Notes: a model not told the origin generated them from the letters alone. A stretch of DNA of 64,000 bases from Pirellula sp. (GCA_013822725.1 PNKX01000012.1:1-64000); one strand, 5' to 3'; shown: positions 50,246 to 59,187, counted from the first letter of the stretch. Translations and numbers: made by a program.

Positions 50246-51316
50246 ATGGCTTCTTCCGATCTCCGACGGGGCGTCACGCTGATCGAACTGCTCGTCACGA
50301 TGGCAATCATGGCGATCATCGCGGCCGCTATCCTCGGCACGGCGTCCGCGGCGATAGAGAGTGCGCGGAAAAGGAAAACACAGAGCACAATCTCGAAGAT
50401 TCACGAACTGATCGTAGAGCGCTATACAAGCTACGAGACGCGCCGCATCGACGTTGATCCCAGCATCGTTCAAGCGATTGACAGTTGGGCCGCGGAGGCG
50501 ACCACGCCGGTAGAGCGCCGAGTCCGCTCGATCGCGCGGGGACAGATGCTCGCCGATGCCCGGTTGCTGGGTCTGCGAGAATTAATGAAGCTAGAAATGC
50601 CTGAGCGTTGGATGGACGTGACGTACGTTCCTCAGATTCTCTCCAAGTCGCCGCCGCTGGCGGAGAAGTACTATCGCTACTATCAACAATCGCAGGCGAC
50701 GGTCGTCGATGAGTATGTCAGCGAACGAGCCGAAACCCTGTACATGGTGGTCATGATGGCGACAGGCGACGGCGAGGCGCGAACGCATTTCTCCAAGCTG
50801 GAGATCGGCGACATCGACGGGGACGGGGCGTATGAATTCATCGATGGCTGGGGAACTCCAATTGCGTGGCTACGTTGGCCGGCGGGCGTCGTCTCCGACC
50901 TGCAGCCGCTGGGCGCCGACGGCCAACGCCCCAGCGAGACCGATCATGATCCGTTCGATCCCTTCCGACGCGATTCGCCGACCGTGACCTGGCCGCCGCT
51001 CGACTACTACCCGGAGGTCGGTCCGCGAAACGGCAACTTTCGCATGATCTACTACAGGAACCTACGTGAGCGAATTGAGAAATCGCAAGCAGCGGACAAG
51101 TCGCACCTGACCGCCTTCCGCATGGTACCTTGGATCGTTTCCCGTCGCGGCAGACACAGGTATTTCATTCTGATTCCGGAAGAAGAGGCGGTCGCCAACC
51201 ATCCTCTCGATCCCTACCTGGGGATGACCTTCGACCAATATCAGAATGGTTGTCCAGATCCTGGTTTTCTAGATGAGTACAAGGAGAACATCACGAACCA
51301 TCGGGTGGATTACTGA
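50246..51316 (+). CDS. Type II secretion/type IV pilin-like pseudopilin
   Basis: About 356 residues from the ATG at 50246, with GAGGA 6 nt upstream. Prepilin leader and helix are textbook: RRGVTLIELLVTMAIMAIIAAAILG, with Gly at -1 and Glu at +5 relative to the predicted cleavage. The rest (about 30-356) is a large globular domain with no known relative that I recognise, much longer than standard GspG. No secretion genes flank it. Planctomycetes often carry many orphan proteins of this class. Confidence 0.88.
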   Translation: MASSDLRRGVTLIELLVTMAIMAIIAAAILGTASAAIESARKRKTQSTISKIHELIVERYTSYETRRIDVDPSIVQAIDSWAAEATTPVERRVRSIARGQMLADARLLGLRELMKLEMPERWMDVTYVPQILSKSPPLAEKYYRYYQQSQATVVDEYVSERAETLYMVVMMATGDGEARTHFSKLEIGDIDGDGAYEFIDGWGTPIAWLRWPAGVVSDLQPLGADGQRPSETDHDPFDPFRRDSPTVTWPPLDYYPEVGPRNGNFRMIYYRNLRERIEKSQAADKSHLTAFRMVPWIVSRRGRHRYFILIPEEEAVANHPLDPYLGMTFDQYQNGCPDPGFLDEYKENITNHRVDY

Positions 51317-51355
51317 GGGGGGACGGAGTGAAAACTTGAGTCGTCTGAGCGGGGT

Positions 51356-51381
51356 CGACTGGTCGCTAAAGCTACCAGTCT
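51356..51381. repeat. Variant copy of the 26-bp palindrome
   Basis: CGACTGGTCGCTAAAG..CTACCAGTCT. Differs from the perfect copy by a few bases but keeps the CTGGT/ACCAG ends. Intergenic. Confidence 0.8.
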
Positions 51382-51465
51382 AAGGCGAAACCACAATTCA
51401 CCTACTGCGGTCGATTTGATAGAGTTGCCGGCTGCTACCTGCCAATACTACCTGACGAGAATCGC

Positions 51466-51801
51466 GTGGATCAGAATCCGAGGGCTAAGTGGATGCTGGC
51501 GGCGCTCTCGTTGTTGTGGGGCGCGCTCGGTCTCTTAGGGGCGATCCCGGCGATGTTCGCCGTGATGATGTTCGACGCGCCGGGGTCGGAAACGAATCTG
51601 CCGACGATTGCTGCGGCGGCGAGTAGCTTCACGTTCCCGCTGGTTTGCCTGTTCACGATCGTCGCGTCTTGGGCGGCTTATTCGAGCGGGACTTCTCAGC
51701 GAGCGCTGCAAATCACGGCGTTACCGTTGATTAATTTGGTTGTTGGCAGCGGGGCGTTTGCTTGGATCGAATGGATGCAGGGCGGCAAGTTCACGGGATA
51801 G
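51466..51801 (+). CDS. Small membrane protein
   Basis: 111 residues with a GTG start. About four hydrophobic segments (MLAALSLLWGALGLLGAIPAMFAVMMF, IAAAASSFTFPLVCLFTIVASWAAY, TALPLINLVVGSGAFAWI). No recognised family. The gene stands alone, so function cannot be said. A frame with good membrane character and strong third-position GC supports it as real. Confidence 0.6.
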   Translation: MDQNPRAKWMLAALSLLWGALGLLGAIPAMFAVMMFDAPGSETNLPTIAAAASSFTFPLVCLFTIVASWAAYSSGTSQRALQITALPLINLVVGSGAFAWIEWMQGGKFTG

Positions 51802-51836
51802 GTACGGCACAGGCCCCTCCCCAAGTTCTCGAACTA

Positions 51837-52628
51837 TTACAACGCCTGCAGCGGATCGCGCTCACTACGGCTCGCCCAGACATGGGCGTCAGACCGCTGA
51901 TCCGTGAGGTAATCGGCCAGCGACAGCAGCGCAAAGCGTTCGCTCGCGAAGTGGCCGGTGATCAAGAGGCCCATCTCGCGGGCCTCGGCTTCGAGGCAGT
52001 CGTGGAACGTCGCTTCGCCGGTCACGAGGACGTCGCACTCGGCGGCGATTGCCGCGTCGAGGAACGAGCCGCCGCTGCCGCAGGCGATGGCGACGCGGGC
52101 GATGGGCAAGTTCGGATCTCCAGCAAGGCGGACCCCTTCGATATTGAGGAACGCTTTCGTCCGCTCCGCGAGTTCGCGGCGGGTCAGCGGTTCGCCGATG
52201 AGACCGTAGCGGCCGGCGCCCTCTTCGGGATCGCCGCTGGGGGCCGGTTTGAGCGGCGCGATTTCTTGCAGGCCGAGGCCAATCGCCAGATGTTGGTTGA
52301 TGCCTGCCGAGGCGGAATCAAACGCGGTGTGGGGGCTGTAGACGGCGATCGAATTGCGGATCAGGTCGAGCAGCAGCCGCCCGACGGTGGTGGCGGGGGT
52401 GATCGTCCGCACCGGGCGGAAGGGGAGGGGGTGGTGCGAGACGATCAGGTTGGCGCGCTGGTCGATCGCTTCCTTGACTGTCGCCGGGGTGACGGTGAGG
52501 CAGGTCATCACGCGCGCAGCGGGCCAACTCTCGTCGCCAACGAGCAGGCCGACGTTGTCCCACTCCTCAGCGAGGGCGAGGGGGGCGAGTTGCTTGAGGA
52601 CTTGGGCGATGTCACCGACCGTTGGCAT
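51837..52628 (-). CDS. Nif3/DUF34 family dinuclear metal protein
   Basis: 263 residues from the ATG at 52628; upstream in-frame sequence reads through a repeat and is not coding. Family motifs: EEWDNVGLLVGD near 21, LIVSHHPLPF near 65 (metal-binding His pair), HTAFDSASAGIN near 100, and C-terminal GHFASERFALLSL (His/Glu ligands). Members bind two metals and form hexamers. Assigned GTP cyclohydrolase-like or metal-chaperone roles are unproven. Confidence 0.93.
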   Translation of the reverse strand: MPTVGDIAQVLKQLAPLALAEEWDNVGLLVGDESWPAARVMTCLTVTPATVKEAIDQRANLIVSHHPLPFRPVRTITPATTVGRLLLDLIRNSIAVYSPHTAFDSASAGINQHLAIGLGLQEIAPLKPAPSGDPEEGAGRYGLIGEPLTRRELAERTKAFLNIEGVRLAGDPNLPIARVAIACGSGGSFLDAAIAAECDVLVTGEATFHDCLEAEAREMGLLITGHFASERFALLSLADYLTDQRSDAHVWASRSERDPLQAL

Positions 52629-52663
52629 CTGTGACTTTCTATGGGGCTGGGCTACAGGAATTG

Positions 52664-52888
52664 AACCGCCAAGGACGCCATGGGACGCCAAGGAATACGG
52701 GGATTTTAGCATGGCGGTGCGATGGGCACGACAGGCATGGTTGTGAGTTGGTAGGAGGAATCGCCCGCGAATGACGCGAATTGGCGCGAATGAAAGACGC
52801 GAATAAAAATGAATTCCATTCGCGTGATTCGCGGGCAGGTATTCTCCTCCCGGCAATTCCTTGGCGCTCTTGGCGTCCTTGGCGGTTG
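52664..52888. repeat. Nested inverted repeat A-B-B'-A'
   Basis: Outer arms 52664-52695 and 52855-52888 (CGCCAAGG words), inner arms 52764-52793 and 52817-52836 (GCGAATGACG words). Same order as at 22910. Lies between the Nif3 gene start and the next gene's end. Confidence 0.85.
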
Positions 52889-52930
52889 CCTTCCAGAACG
52901 CAGAGAAAAAGCCTGCCCCGCCGCTCGATG

Positions 52931-55549
52931 CTACTGCTCCACCTTAAACCGATGGTTTAGGACGCGACCGCCGTCGATTTCTTGGGCCCGGAGCCAGAAC
53001 TCGGCGCCGATCAGTTCCGAGCCGTTGGGGTAGCGGTAGATTTTCACGTCAGGGCTGGCGCCGAGGCGGGTCACCTGGGCCCGTTGGCGGCGGCGGCCCG
53101 GGGCGTAGAGCTGGCATTTAAAGTCGAGCTGCGCGGCGTTGAAGTTGACCATCCGCTGCTCGACGACCAGCGTGCCGTCTTCCTCCAAACGGGTGTAGGT
53201 GTCGAGTTCCAACTGGCCGTCGCCGACGGTCAGGTCGCGGTAGACGCTGAAGCGGTACTGGCGTTCGCCGTCGACGACAAAGTCGATCCGCACCGGCGAG
53301 GCGCCGCCGGTCGCGTCGAAGGGGAGGGTGACTTGGATCGGCTTCGCAAACGTCTCGCCGGCGGCGAGTTTGAAGTCGCTACGCGCCGGGGTAATTTGCC
53401 ACCCTTCGGGCCCGACAATTTCGATCGTCCCGCTCACGCCTTGCGGGAAGGAGTTGTGGAGTTGCAGCTTGTTGTTGTGGGCGGCGCCGAAGACGCTGGG
53501 AACGTGCTTCACGGCGAACCGCGCGTCCATTCGCCACTGGGCCACGGCCGGGTTGAGGCCGAGGACGAACCGTGGGAGCCGATCGACCTTGATCACCTGA
53601 CGTTCGCCCTGCGCGTCGGCCAACTCTTCGCGGCCCCAGACGTCGATGACGCGGACGTCGTCGCCGAGGTAAGCGGCCTCTTCGCAAGGTTCGTCGCCCC
53701 AGACGACCATGAGGAACTCGCCCTGCTTCGTTTCGAAGATGCGATTGTGGCTGCCGCTGGGCAGGTCGATGCTGCCGACGAACTTGGCGCCGCCGAGGAG
53801 CGACGCAGCGGTGCGCCACGGCAGGAACAGATCGGTCGGAGCGCCAGCGTCGTTCATCAGGCCCCGCTCGTCGTCGAACGGGCGGGCGACGAAGATGGCG
53901 TCGGCGCCTTTGATTTTGCCGGCGAGCATTTGCTCGACCATGTCGCAGGCGCGTGATTCGAGATCATATTCGCTGCGGGGGAGCGGTTCGACGAGGATCC
54001 AGCGGCGCGTCCCGGCGCGATTGGGAAGGTCGAGATAGGCGGCCAGTTCAGAGCCAGTAAGCGCGGGCGTGGCGCTCATTTGTTCGAAGTTCCAGGGCAA
54101 CGCAACGCCGGTGAGGGCTTCTTGCGTCCAGTCCCAACCGATGCCGAGGTTCACTTCCTGGCCGAACCGGAAAAGCTTTTCGCGAAGGTCAAGGACCTTG
54201 GCCTGGAGGTTTCCGTCGGCAGCGAGACTGGCGTCGTCGTCGGCGCCGAGTTGCCACCACCGGACGCGCATCGATAGTCGCGTCAGCACCGGATCGAGCA
54301 GCGGCAGCCAGGCCGAAGAATCGACGGCGAAAGTGTCGGCGATCGCCGCATCGGGGCTGAGGCGGCGGGCAAACTCAGTACCGGCGGGGGGACGATCGAG
54401 GACGCCAACCGTTTCGATGTCGGCGGCGGCGAGCTTTTCCGTCAGGATCACCAGATCGTCGCCCTGGCGCGGCTCGGCGGGATCGTACCAAACGGGAAGC
54501 TTCACCCAGTTGATCGAGGCTTGCGGCAGAAGTTGGGCGAGAGCGTTGAAATTCAGCGGAATCGCGTCGCCGGCCAGCGACCAGCCGAATTCGCCTTCGA
54601 CGGGGCGGCTGAGTGGCGGCGCCACGATCAGGTTGATCACGTCGCGTTTGAGCATCCCCTGCTCGGTCTCCATCGTGACGCGCACTTTGTAGAAACCATG
54701 CTGGCGGATCACCGGCCGCCACGTGGTGCTGCCGGCGTAGGCGACGTGTTGATCGGGTTCGGGTTCGACGATTTCCGAGGCCTTGCTGCGACGCTCGGTA
54801 ATCAGCCGACCTTCGAACTGGACGCGACGGCCGTCGAGCCGCTGCATGCTGGCGTCCAGCAGTTCAAACAAGATATCGGGGTCGCTGTCCATGATGCCCG
54901 AGAGGTCGCACTCGACTTCGACGTCGCCGGGATCGGTGTAGACGTTGTAAGCGCTGTTGCTTTGGACGGTCATGCGCGGCAGCCGACCGAGCCAGACTTG
55001 GGCCAGCGACGCCTCGCCCGTGAGATCGGTGAGCTTGCCGGGCTCGACGACCAGCGCCACCCGCGCGAGCTGTACCCGCGGATCGGTCGGGCTGATCGGA
55101 CCGATGTGGCAATCAACCCAGCCGTTGGTGTTTTGGAACCAGAGGCTCTCGACCGTTTCGATCACCTGTTTTTGCTCGTCGCAAAACTCGACGCGAACCT
55201 GCACGCGGGCATGCTGCAAGCCGCGGACGCGGAGTCGCGACTCGACCTTGTAACTGAACTTTTCAGAGACCGACGCGCAGGGGCTCTGCAACATCGCCCC
55301 GCCGCCGTTCACTTTGATCGTGAGGCACTGACCGGTCGGCGCCGAAGGATCGGCGACGATACCGGCTTCGACGTACTTCGGCATGCCATCCTTGAAGACG
55401 CGTTGCCAACGGTCGGGCCAGTTGTCGTAGTTCAGATCCCATTCGCGGCCAAAGTCGCACGCAAAGACCTCGACCGTGTCGGGGTGGCGAGGCTGGCTCC
55501 CGGACGGCCCCAAAAGGGCTAGAATCAGGAAGTGGGATAGCAGCGACAT
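52931..55549 (-). CDS. Large secreted glycosidase-like protein of unknown function
   Basis: 872 residues from the ATG at 55549, where a signal peptide begins (MSLLSHFLILALLGPSG). I do not recognise the family with certainty. Visible layout: an N-terminal beta-sandwich (about 40-230), a long region with alternating helices and strands suggestive of a TIM barrel (about 330-560, VGRDLVILTEKLAAADIETVGV-like repeats and a GIGWDWT block), and a C-terminal beta domain resembling NEW3/NPCBM-type modules (GTIEIVGPEGWQITP, IQVTLPF). Probably extracellular and carbohydrate-related. Divergent from the isomerase gene with a 21-nt gap. Confidence 0.7.
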   Translation of the reverse strand: MSLLSHFLILALLGPSGSQPRHPDTVEVFACDFGREWDLNYDNWPDRWQRVFKDGMPKYVEAGIVADPSAPTGQCLTIKVNGGGAMLQSPCASVSEKFSYKVESRLRVRGLQHARVQVRVEFCDEQKQVIETVESLWFQNTNGWVDCHIGPISPTDPRVQLARVALVVEPGKLTDLTGEASLAQVWLGRLPRMTVQSNSAYNVYTDPGDVEVECDLSGIMDSDPDILFELLDASMQRLDGRRVQFEGRLITERRSKASEIVEPEPDQHVAYAGSTTWRPVIRQHGFYKVRVTMETEQGMLKRDVINLIVAPPLSRPVEGEFGWSLAGDAIPLNFNALAQLLPQASINWVKLPVWYDPAEPRQGDDLVILTEKLAAADIETVGVLDRPPAGTEFARRLSPDAAIADTFAVDSSAWLPLLDPVLTRLSMRVRWWQLGADDDASLAADGNLQAKVLDLREKLFRFGQEVNLGIGWDWTQEALTGVALPWNFEQMSATPALTGSELAAYLDLPNRAGTRRWILVEPLPRSEYDLESRACDMVEQMLAGKIKGADAIFVARPFDDERGLMNDAGAPTDLFLPWRTAASLLGGAKFVGSIDLPSGSHNRIFETKQGEFLMVVWGDEPCEEAAYLGDDVRVIDVWGREELADAQGERQVIKVDRLPRFVLGLNPAVAQWRMDARFAVKHVPSVFGAAHNNKLQLHNSFPQGVSGTIEIVGPEGWQITPARSDFKLAAGETFAKPIQVTLPFDATGGASPVRIDFVVDGERQYRFSVYRDLTVGDGQLELDTYTRLEEDGTLVVEQRMVNFNAAQLDFKCQLYAPGRRRQRAQVTRLGASPDVKIYRYPNGSELIGAEFWLRAQEIDGGRVLNHRFKVEQ

Positions 55550-55570
55550 ATCGAACCAGAGGGAGCGGCA

Positions 55571-56347
55571 GTGATTGGCGTACGGATTGCCATACAGACG
55601 AAATGCCTGGCACAACCGCTGAAGCAAGCATTGCACACCGCCGGCCGATTGGAGGCGGATGGGGTGCAGATCGACCTTCGTCAGGAGCTGGCCGTCGCCG
55701 ATCTTTCCGACACGGCCCTGCGGCAGCTGCGGAAAATGCTGGACGATCTGAATTTGCGGGTCGGATCGGTCGCCTTTCCAACGCGACGGGGGTTCGCTAA
55801 TCCGGAGCAATTGGAGCGGCGTATCGAGGCGACGCTGCAGGCCATGCACGCCGCGTCACGACTCGGCTCGCGGGTGATGCTAATCATGCTCGGCCCCTGC
55901 CCTCCCCCGGAGACGGCGGAGCGAACAACGCTGCTCGAGGCGCTGGGGACGCTCAGCTCACACGGCAATCGGCTGGGCGTGGAGCTCGCGCTGCAAACGA
56001 CGGCGACGCCCGAGGAGTTGGCAAACCTGCTGGGCGAACTGCCTGAAGGAGCGATGGGGCTCGATCTGAACCCGGCGGAGCTGGTGCTGAGCGGCGGCTC
56101 GCCACGAGAGTTCGTCGAACGGCTCGGCACACACGTGACGCATCTATTCGCGAACGATGCGGTGCGCGGATTTGGCTCGACCAGCGGCGGCGACGTCGAA
56201 CTCGGTCGCGGCGCGGCCGACTTCCCGGAACTGCTCGCGGTTCTCGAAGAGCATGGCTACCGCGGCTGGGCGACGATTGAACGCCGGCACTCGCGTCAGC
56301 CGGAGGCCGACGTGGAGAATGCAGTGCGGTTTCTGCGGTCGCTCTGA
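55571..56347 (+). CDS. Sugar phosphate isomerase/epimerase-like TIM-barrel protein
   Basis: 258 residues starting at GTG 55571, with GAGGGAG about 7 nt before it. AP endonuclease family 2/xylose-isomerase-like fold: VRIAIQTKCLAQPLKQALHTAGRLEADGVQID, LGVELALQTTATPEELANLLGEL, GLDLNPAELVLSGG, LFANDAVRG, and FPELLAVLEEHGYRGWATIERRH at the end. Cytoplasmic; substrate not determinable. Shares a short divergent promoter region with the secreted protein, so the two may act on the same sugar. Confidence 0.85.
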   Translation: MIGVRIAIQTKCLAQPLKQALHTAGRLEADGVQIDLRQELAVADLSDTALRQLRKMLDDLNLRVGSVAFPTRRGFANPEQLERRIEATLQAMHAASRLGSRVMLIMLGPCPPPETAERTTLLEALGTLSSHGNRLGVELALQTTATPEELANLLGELPEGAMGLDLNPAELVLSGGSPREFVERLGTHVTHLFANDAVRGFGSTSGGDVELGRGAADFPELLAVLEEHGYRGWATIERRHSRQPEADVENAVRFLRSL

Positions 56348-56384
56348 GGGCCGCCGGCGTGAGGCAGAGGTACAGAGCGGGTTC

Positions 56385-56410
56385 GGACTGGTCGCTTAAG
56401 CGACCAGTCC
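56385..56410. repeat. 26-bp perfect palindrome
   Basis: GGACTGGTCGCTT and its complement, downstream of the isomerase gene. Followed 40-50 nt later by a CACCGGGCGG block, as after the oleC copy. Confidence 0.9.
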
Positions 56411-56512
56411 TGCACAACGCGGTGGCACGCCATTCGAACCAGCGCAGCACACCGGGCGGAACGCTCCACTTGAAACCTGGAGCCGAGACGGTAGTGACCC
56501 TGCGGTACCCGA

Positions 56513-56602
56513 CTACTTCTTGCGATGGCGGATCTTGGCGCGCATCCGTCGCTTCTTGCGACCTTGCTTCCGCCGACCCTTGCCTGACTTCTTGGTACCC
56601 AA
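56513..56602 (-). CDS. AURKAIP1/COX24 (mS38-like) small basic protein
   Basis: 29 residues with a TTG start at 56602 and GGAG 7 nt before it, too short for most gene finders. The sequence is almost entirely basic (GTKKSGKGRRKQGRKKRRMR, then AKIRHRKK) and matches the bacterial AURKAIP1/COX24 domain related to mitoribosomal mS38. A ribosome-associated role is the family's presumed function. Upstream on the same strand lie a terminator and tRNA-Val. Confidence 0.8.
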   Translation of the reverse strand: MGTKKSGKGRRKQGRKKRRMRAKIRHRKK

Positions 56603-56620
56603 AGGTAAACTCCGATAATG

Positions 56621-56652
56621 CTAAAAAATGCTGCGGACGGCGATCCGTCCGC
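56621..56652 (-). terminator. Intrinsic terminator on the minus strand
   Basis: Stem GCGGACGG/CCGTCCGC (56633-56652) followed, in the minus direction, by AGCATTTTTT. Downstream of tRNA-Val and upstream of the COX24-like gene, so it should end the tRNA transcript. Confidence 0.7.
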
Positions 56653-56701
56653 GAGGCCACGTCGACTACGACGCGCGCCGCGAGAACTCGCGGCGAACCA
56701 G

Positions 56702-56775
56702 TGGGCGATACAGGGCTCGAACCTGTGACCCCCAGCTTGTCGAGCTGGTGCTCTAGCCAACTGAGCTAATCGCCC
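56702..56775 (-). tRNA. tRNA-Val (anticodon GAC) with C33
   Basis: 74 nt, full cloverleaf: acceptor GGGCGAT/ATCGCCC, D stem GCTC/GAGC, anticodon stem CCAGC/GCTGG, T stem ACAGG/CCTGT with TTCGAGC loop, discriminator A, no encoded CCA. Loop TCGACAA places GAC as anticodon but base 33 is C instead of the nearly invariant U. Confidence 0.88.
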
Positions 56776-56905
56776 TCTGCTTCACTGCCGGTGGGCGGCG
56801 AAGCGGAAGTCCCGAATTTTAGCACGCGATCCTCCCCCGCGAAAGGGAGGTCGCGTGAGTCGGGATTTGAAACTTTTTTGACGCAAATGGCATGGAGGCC
56901 GTATC

Positions 56906-56931
56906 GGACTGGTCGCTTAAGCGACCAGTCC
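56906..56931. repeat. 26-bp perfect palindrome
   Basis: Same 26-mer as at 56385 and 47712, between the two tRNA genes. Confidence 0.9.
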
Positions 56932-57013
56932 GGGAGTGGGGCGAGGTTTGCGTGCGAGACGAAGCGTTGAGCCTAGACACCTTCACCCAGCGCCCCTAGA
57001 ATCTGGGATTCTC

Positions 57014-57086
57014 GGGGCGGTAGCTCAGTTGGGAGAGCGCTGCGTTCGCAATGCAGAGGTCGAGGGTTCGACTCCCTTTCGCTCCA
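57014..57086 (+). tRNA. tRNA-Ala (anticodon CGC)
   Basis: 73 nt. Anticodon stem CTGCG/TGCAG with loop TTCGCAA. The alanine identity pair G3:U70 is present in the acceptor stem (GGGGCGG against TCGCTCC). No encoded CCA. Reads GCG codons. Confidence 0.93.
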
Positions 57087-57252
57087 CTTTCGTTAAATCT
57101 TGCCCAAACAAGAGTTTCTGTTGCCTGCCGGTGTGCGGCAGCACGACGGTTCCCGGAGATGCAAAACGGCATCAACCGGCTTGCGGCCTCCATTCACGGG
57201 AGGGCCGCATCATGCCGCAACTCTTTTTTTATGCCCTTGGCTCTTGGGCGGT

Positions 57253-59187
57253 TCAATTCGCAGAACCTTCGCGCGGCGCCACATATCGCAGCCGCTCGGG
57301 ATCGCCTTCGAACAGTTCTACCGCGCGCTTCACGAACGGGTCCGCCGCCGCGCTCGCCTGTTGCTGCTTGGGATTGGGTGGTGCAGGAGCGGCAGCGTTC
57401 ACCGCAGAGTCTGCGGGATCGGGATGCGTCGCGAGTACGAGGATGACGCGGCCCCCGCAGACTTGTTCGAGCGCCGCTTCGAGGCGACTGAGGTTCTGCG
57501 GCCGCAGGCATGACTCGCGCATGAACTTCTTGCTCTCGGGAAAGCTGACGACCAGCCTCCCCTGCCCGTCCGCCGTGATCTGCGTCGCTTCATGGGCTGA
57601 CGCCGCGACAACGCCCGAGATTGTCTCTAGCCGCTCCAACGCCTCCCGCCAAACCCGCTCCGCCGCAGCCGCCTCCACCAGCACCGGCCCCGAGCTCGCA
57701 CTCCCCCGATTCGAAGTCAGACTGACCGCTTCAGCGGCCAGTCTCCCGGCGCCGTCAGAACCCTCTCCCCGCACGGCAGTCCCGGACTCCGCCCGGGGGT
57801 GATCGTCCGCCACGTTAGATTCTGACGACCGCGCAACATCACTCGTCGCGCCACCCCCCGGCAGAGCCGGGGGCTGCAAGACCGCCGTCCGCGCCGTAGG
57901 CGTCATCTCCGCCGCTTGCGGCTTAGCGCTAGCTATCTCGTTTTTTTTTGCGCCAATCCCCACAGCGCTGCCCATCACCGGACCGAGAGCAGCCGCCCGC
58001 ACAGGCAGCGCCTCGCCCCCTTTAAGCTGCTCAATCAGCGCCGAAATCTCATCCAAATCCTGCAGATGACAAATCCGCACGAGCGCCATCTCCGCGAGCG
58101 TCCGCACCTGCGTGCTCACCCGCAACCGCGCCGCCGTCTGGTCGAGCACCTGCGCAATCGCCAGCAGCGTCTGAATCCCCAACCGCTGCCCGACGCTCAG
58201 AATCTCCTCCCGCTGCGTCGGCAAGGCGTAGAGCAGCTGGCTCGCGTTGCACCCGACAGCCTGCGTCATCGCATCGCGGAAGTACCCCAGCAGCTGATCG
58301 ACCAACTGCCCCACTTCGGCGCCTTCGTTGATCGTCGCATCGAGCTCCTCCAGCGCCGCCGCCGCGTCGCGATTCACCAGCGGTTCAACCAGCCGGCTCA
58401 ACCGTGCCGCCGGCGCCAGGCCCAAGAGCTCGGTGACGTCCTTCGCCGTGATCTGCTTGCTGCCGGTCGAGAGCAATTGCTCCAGCAGCGACTGGCTGTC
58501 GCGCATCGACCCCGCCGCCCGCATCGCAATGATCTGCAGCGCGTCCGACTCGACCTCGACCCCTTCGTTCGTCGCGATCTCGCTCAGCCGCTTGTGAATC
58601 GCCGTCGGCTCGATCCCTGCGAAGTCGTACCGCTGGCAGCGCGACAGGATCGTGATGGGGATCTTGTTCGCCTCGGTCGTGGCGAAGATGAACTTCACAT
58701 GCTCGGGGGGCTCTTCGAGCGTCTTCAGGAGAGCGTTGAACGCCTCCTTGGTCAGCATGTGAACTTCGTCGATGATGTAGATCTTGAACCGCGCCCGCGC
58801 CGGCCGCACGGCGACGTTCTGGCGAAGCTGGCGGATTTCGTCGATGCCGCGGTTGCTGGCGCCGTCGATTTCGAGCACGTCGACGTCGTCGCCGCTGGCG
58901 ATGCTCAGGCACGCCTCGCACTCGCCGCACGGATAGGCCGACGTGCCCCGCTCGCAGTTGAGGGCCTTCGCCAAGATGCGGGCCGAGGAAGTCTTGCCGA
59001 CCCCGCGGGCGCCGGTGAAGAGATAGGCGTGCCCGACGCGGTCGCTCTCGATGGCGCCCTTGAGCGCCTTGGCGACATGCTCCTGCCCGACCAACTCGTC
59101 AAACGCCTGCGGCCGGTACCTCCGCGCGACGACGACATACTCGCCGCCGGCATGATCCGCATTCGAAGGTGGCAGCGACTCGTTCAT
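57253..59187 (-). CDS. dnaX: DNA polymerase III subunits gamma and tau
   Basis: About 644 residues from the ATG at 59187. AAA+ clamp-loader core: FDELVGQEHVAKAL, Walker A TGARGVGKTSSARI (about 50-63), zinc-binding Cys cluster near 74-88 (CERGTSAYPCGECEAC), IIDEVHMLTKEAFNALLKTLEEPP, and sensor ATTEANKIP. The C-terminal tau part follows a linker (about 415-510) that contains two repeat elements (57719 and 57780). The SRP RNA lies just upstream on the same strand, an arrangement seen in several bacteria. Confidence 0.95.
   Translation of the reverse strand: MNESLPPSNADHAGGEYVVVARRYRPQAFDELVGQEHVAKALKGAIESDRVGHAYLFTGARGVGKTSSARILAKALNCERGTSAYPCGECEACLSIASGDDVDVLEIDGASNRGIDEIRQLRQNVAVRPARARFKIYIIDEVHMLTKEAFNALLKTLEEPPEHVKFIFATTEANKIPITILSRCQRYDFAGIEPTAIHKRLSEIATNEGVEVESDALQIIAMRAAGSMRDSQSLLEQLLSTGSKQITAKDVTELLGLAPAARLSRLVEPLVNRDAAAALEELDATINEGAEVGQLVDQLLGYFRDAMTQAVGCNASQLLYALPTQREEILSVGQRLGIQTLLAIAQVLDQTAARLRVSTQVRTLAEMALVRICHLQDLDEISALIEQLKGGEALPVRAAALGPVMGSAVGIGAKKNEIASAKPQAAEMTPTARTAVLQPPALPGGGATSDVARSSESNVADDHPRAESGTAVRGEGSDGAGRLAAEAVSLTSNRGSASSGPVLVEAAAAERVWREALERLETISGVVAASAHEATQITADGQGRLVVSFPESKKFMRESCLRPQNLSRLEAALEQVCGGRVILVLATHPDPADSAVNAAAPAPPNPKQQQASAAADPFVKRAVELFEGDPERLRYVAPREGSAN
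57719..57744. repeat. Variant of the 26-bp palindrome inside dnaX
   Basis: AGACTGACCGCTT..AGCGGCCAGTCT, in the dnaX linker, encoding RLAAEAVSL on the minus strand (residues about 482-490). Confidence 0.8.
57780..57875. repeat. Bipartite GC-hairpin element inside dnaX
   Basis: Two inverted GC hairpins (57780-57799 and 57854-57874) about 55 nt apart, matching the layout at 50106 and 62263. Encodes part of the tau linker (residues about 438-470), including an LPGGG motif. Confidence 0.75.
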
